From NCBI RefSeq assembly GCF_950295315.1, contig NC_080164.1:114400890-114464889 (forward strand): a DNA stretch of 64,000 nucleotides. The letters run 5' to 3'. This DNA is from Erinaceus europaeus. Its lineage: Eukaryota; Chordata; Mammalia; Eulipotyphla; Erinaceidae. The first letter of the stretch is position 1. Every line of letters begins with the position of its first letter. A program made the position numbers and the translations under genes. Shown here one piece after another: positions 61,620 through 64,000 of the stretch. Below the pieces are notes generated by a model. The model was given only the letters and a program-made list of their open reading frames with translations. It was not told the DNA's origin and made no database searches.

Positions 61620-64000
61620 AGGACAGTGTAGAAATCTAAGTTGAGGCTCATCTAAGAAATATTCATGTACATGATGTGAGGCTTCAAACAATCTCAAATC
61701 TACTCTCTGACTTATTGTTGAAGATAATCCCAAGAAGAGCTTTTTCCAGTTTCAGCAGTCTGTGCACTGAGCGATGAGGAAATGCACATATTTCCAGAGA
61801 AAAATTAGTCATTTGCTGTGCCCCCCCACACACACCCTTTCCCACTGTATCCTGACTTAGAAAAGTAGATTTCAGTCCCTTCCAAGCTTGGGCTGCTGCT
61901 CAATATAACCACAGATTCTGGGAAAGAAGGTGGGGAGATTTTACCTCAGAAAATCCTTTGCATATGAGCTAAAGTGTAGGTGGGCTGCCAGTGAGGGAAA
62001 GTGATCTTGGAATTGGGGTCTAGTAAGCAGAGTAGGAGCAGAGAGCTGTGATCCATTGGACACAGACCTGGATGGGCCCTTTCCCCACCCCTCTGCGGCC
62101 CACATCCACCCTCACTGACTTTGCCTTTTTAGGAAAACACACACTGCAAATCAAAAATGAAAAATCACTTTTTACTTTCTTTCATCATCACACAGAGAAG
62201 TCTTTGCTTTTCTCCTTTCACATTCTATATTGGCATTTCACTGTTTGTGTACATGTTTTAAAGGAGTAATCCACTAGGGGAAAAGGAACAGGTAAAAGTG
62301 ACCAAAAGGTATAGAACATCTGGAGACATCATGAACAGCATGGTGACTAGTTTTCACAATACCATTATATTTGTCAGTTGCTTAGAGAGCAGATAGTCTA
62401 GGTTTTTGACACTAGACAAAAATTAAATGTATATGAGGCCATGGAGATTGCCTAAACTTAACTATGGAAACCATTTCATAATATATACCTGTATTGAATC
62501 ATGTTTAACATCTTAAACTTATGTTTAGATGTCAATTATATCTCCATAAAACTGGAAAGGTAATAAAAAAAAATAAAGCCAGGCCACTTGCTGTTACTTT
62601 TGTTTTCAAATCATAACCCTGTTAGCTATAACTACCAGTTGGCCAACTTAATCGATCTTCTGGCTCATTTATGCCACTAAAATGTTGAGGCAAAATGAAA
62701 AATGATCTTCACTCTCCTTTGTTGAGCTGCAGAATGTTTCCTCAGCTTCATTCACTACGCTAACTCTTGGGAAAAACATTCTTGTTGCACAAGCATGGAA
62801 CCCAACCAAACCAGCAAGGATAAAGGCATAGCTGTGCAAGGTGTCTACTCACCCCCTATTCCCCTCCCTACTTTCACTTTTATGGGATCAGTTTGCAACT
62901 GGTGGCCAGCTAGAATCCTGGTGGAAGTAAATTAACTGGAAACCTCAGGTCACTGCGGCAGTCAACTGGAGAGAGAGAGAGAGAGAGAAAGAGAGAGCAA
63001 ATGCCAGTGCAGTGTGTCCCTGCCCATCCCTGTCTACTGCCCTGACAGCTCAGAGCCTCCAGTAATGGGCTGGTGAGCCTGCAGACCCTATGGCCTCTGC
63101 ATATTCAGTGATCAAAAGGAGACTGGCCGCCAACTTTCACACTTCCAGAGGCTCTGAGTGTACGGGAAAGAGCTTAGAGGGAAAGCTCCTATAGGGGGTG
63201 GAGCGGGGCCTTTCCACAGTACTGACTAGGCAGGAATACTAGAACACCCATTTAGGTCTTGAGAAAAAGTGTCAATCTCTGTCCCAGGATCTCTGATGCT
63301 TCTGTGCTATTATGATATAATCAAAAATAGTTCTCATTAGCACCTTACAGAAATAGCATTTCTAGTCAGACTGTAATTTCTTTTGTTTTCTATTAGAGGG
63401 TATAAAACATTGCTTAGCTTTTCAAGGAGAAAAGGTATGAGTGAAGGTTGTTTTTTTGGTTTTTTTTTTATTGCAAATTGACAAGTAATAAAATTTGTAG
63501 GTAACAGACTTGACATCTCTTCCCAGATTCTTTTGTTAAAAAAAAATGGGCAAAAAAAAGTGGGCCAGACAAACTAGGAATGAAGGCAAGTTGAAAGCAG
63601 GAAGGGTGAGAGAGAAGGAGAATGAAAGAAAGAAATGACTATTGTTTGGAGCTAGGATTTAAATTGTCCTAGTGTTGTAAAGAATCTCAAAATTCAGAAG
63701 TTGGGGTTTATTGAGAACTTCACAAGTGAGACAAAAGAAACCAAGCAGACTTGTGTTCTACTTTCCACTAGGCTACACCACCACCAGGAATGTACTCTAC
63801 AATTTCCTTCAGGAATTTCACTAACACATTTCTTTCTTTCTTTCTTCCTTTCTCTCTTTCTTTTTTCTCCCAGGAAAACAGAATAGACCCACACTCTATA
63901 CTTGACGCTAGCCTAAAGAATCTACTAAATTCTACTGATTTTTTCCCTCTTTTCAACACAAACTCATTAACCTGAAACACTAAGGGATAAGTGTATTTCA
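61620..64000. other. Unique interval to the right edge
   Basis: About 2.4 kb with no SINE, L1 or LTR recognised. It holds a (GA)n run at 62970-62998 and a (TTTC)n run at 63829-63868. A possible eroded L1 terminus lies near 62430-62575 (TTATATCTCCATAAAACTGG). No exon is supported. Confidence 0.45.

Noticed and set aside
1..64000. CRISPR array or bacterial operon
   Set aside because: No regularly spaced direct repeats with unique spacers, no ribosome binding sites and no operon-like gene packing; the repeats are dispersed eukaryotic retroelements.

Overview
This window reads as nuclear DNA of a placental mammal, most likely a hedgehog (Erinaceidae). The evidence is the dominant repeat, a tRNA-derived SINE with head GTCGGGCGGTAGCGCAGCGG, a CT-rich body and a CAA-rich then AATA-rich tail. 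It occurs about 30 times on both strands, and I recognise it from memory as the hedgehog ERI-type SINE. No protein-coding gene, rRNA, tRNA gene or CRISPR array can be supported. Every long open frame is either a LINE-1 ORF2 fragment or a by-product of SINEs, simple repeats or GC-rich sequence.

I use five SINE labels. SINE-A is the ERI-like family above; its long form adds a second module containing GTGCAGGCACCGAGCCCCAG. SINE-B has head GGTGCACCTGGTTAAGTGC. SINE-C has AGATAGCTCACCTGATAGAG. SINE-D has GATAGCATAATGGTTATGC. SINE-E has GTGGCACAGTGGATAAAGC.

Layout. 0-3.3 kb: an old L1 3' end, then a 2.4-kb class II (ERVK-like) provirus with two LTRs, inserted into a SINE-A. 3.3-9.5 kb: SINEs around unique AT-rich sequence. 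9.5-20.3 kb: L1 pieces, including a 2.65-kb minus-strand L1 with a duplicated composite 3' UTR. 20.3-31.5 kb: SINEs, two solo LTRs of one class II family (one carrying an L1 with a probable 3' transduction) and stretches of unique sequence. 31.5-35.4 kb: a 5'-inverted L1 with an open 537-codon ORF2 C-terminal half. 35.4-50.8 kb: dense SINE and L1 layers, ending in a second 5'-inverted L1 at 48.0-50.1 kb.

At about 51.0-57.0 kb the character changes. Interspersed repeats stop, AT-rich sequence with many homeodomain-like TAAT cores appears (51.2-53.5 kb), then a CpG-rich domain (54.0-56.6 kb) with a near-consensus CTCF site. This is the most likely functional part of the window, a candidate regulatory or promoter domain of a developmental gene lying outside it. 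From 57 kb to the end there is a small SINE cluster, long TG repeats and mostly unique sequence.

The biology visible is retrotransposition history: nested insertions with readable target-site duplications (TSDs), twin-priming inversions, LTR-LTR recombination and an L1 lineage with a chimeric 3' UTR. No new defence or metabolic system is visible.
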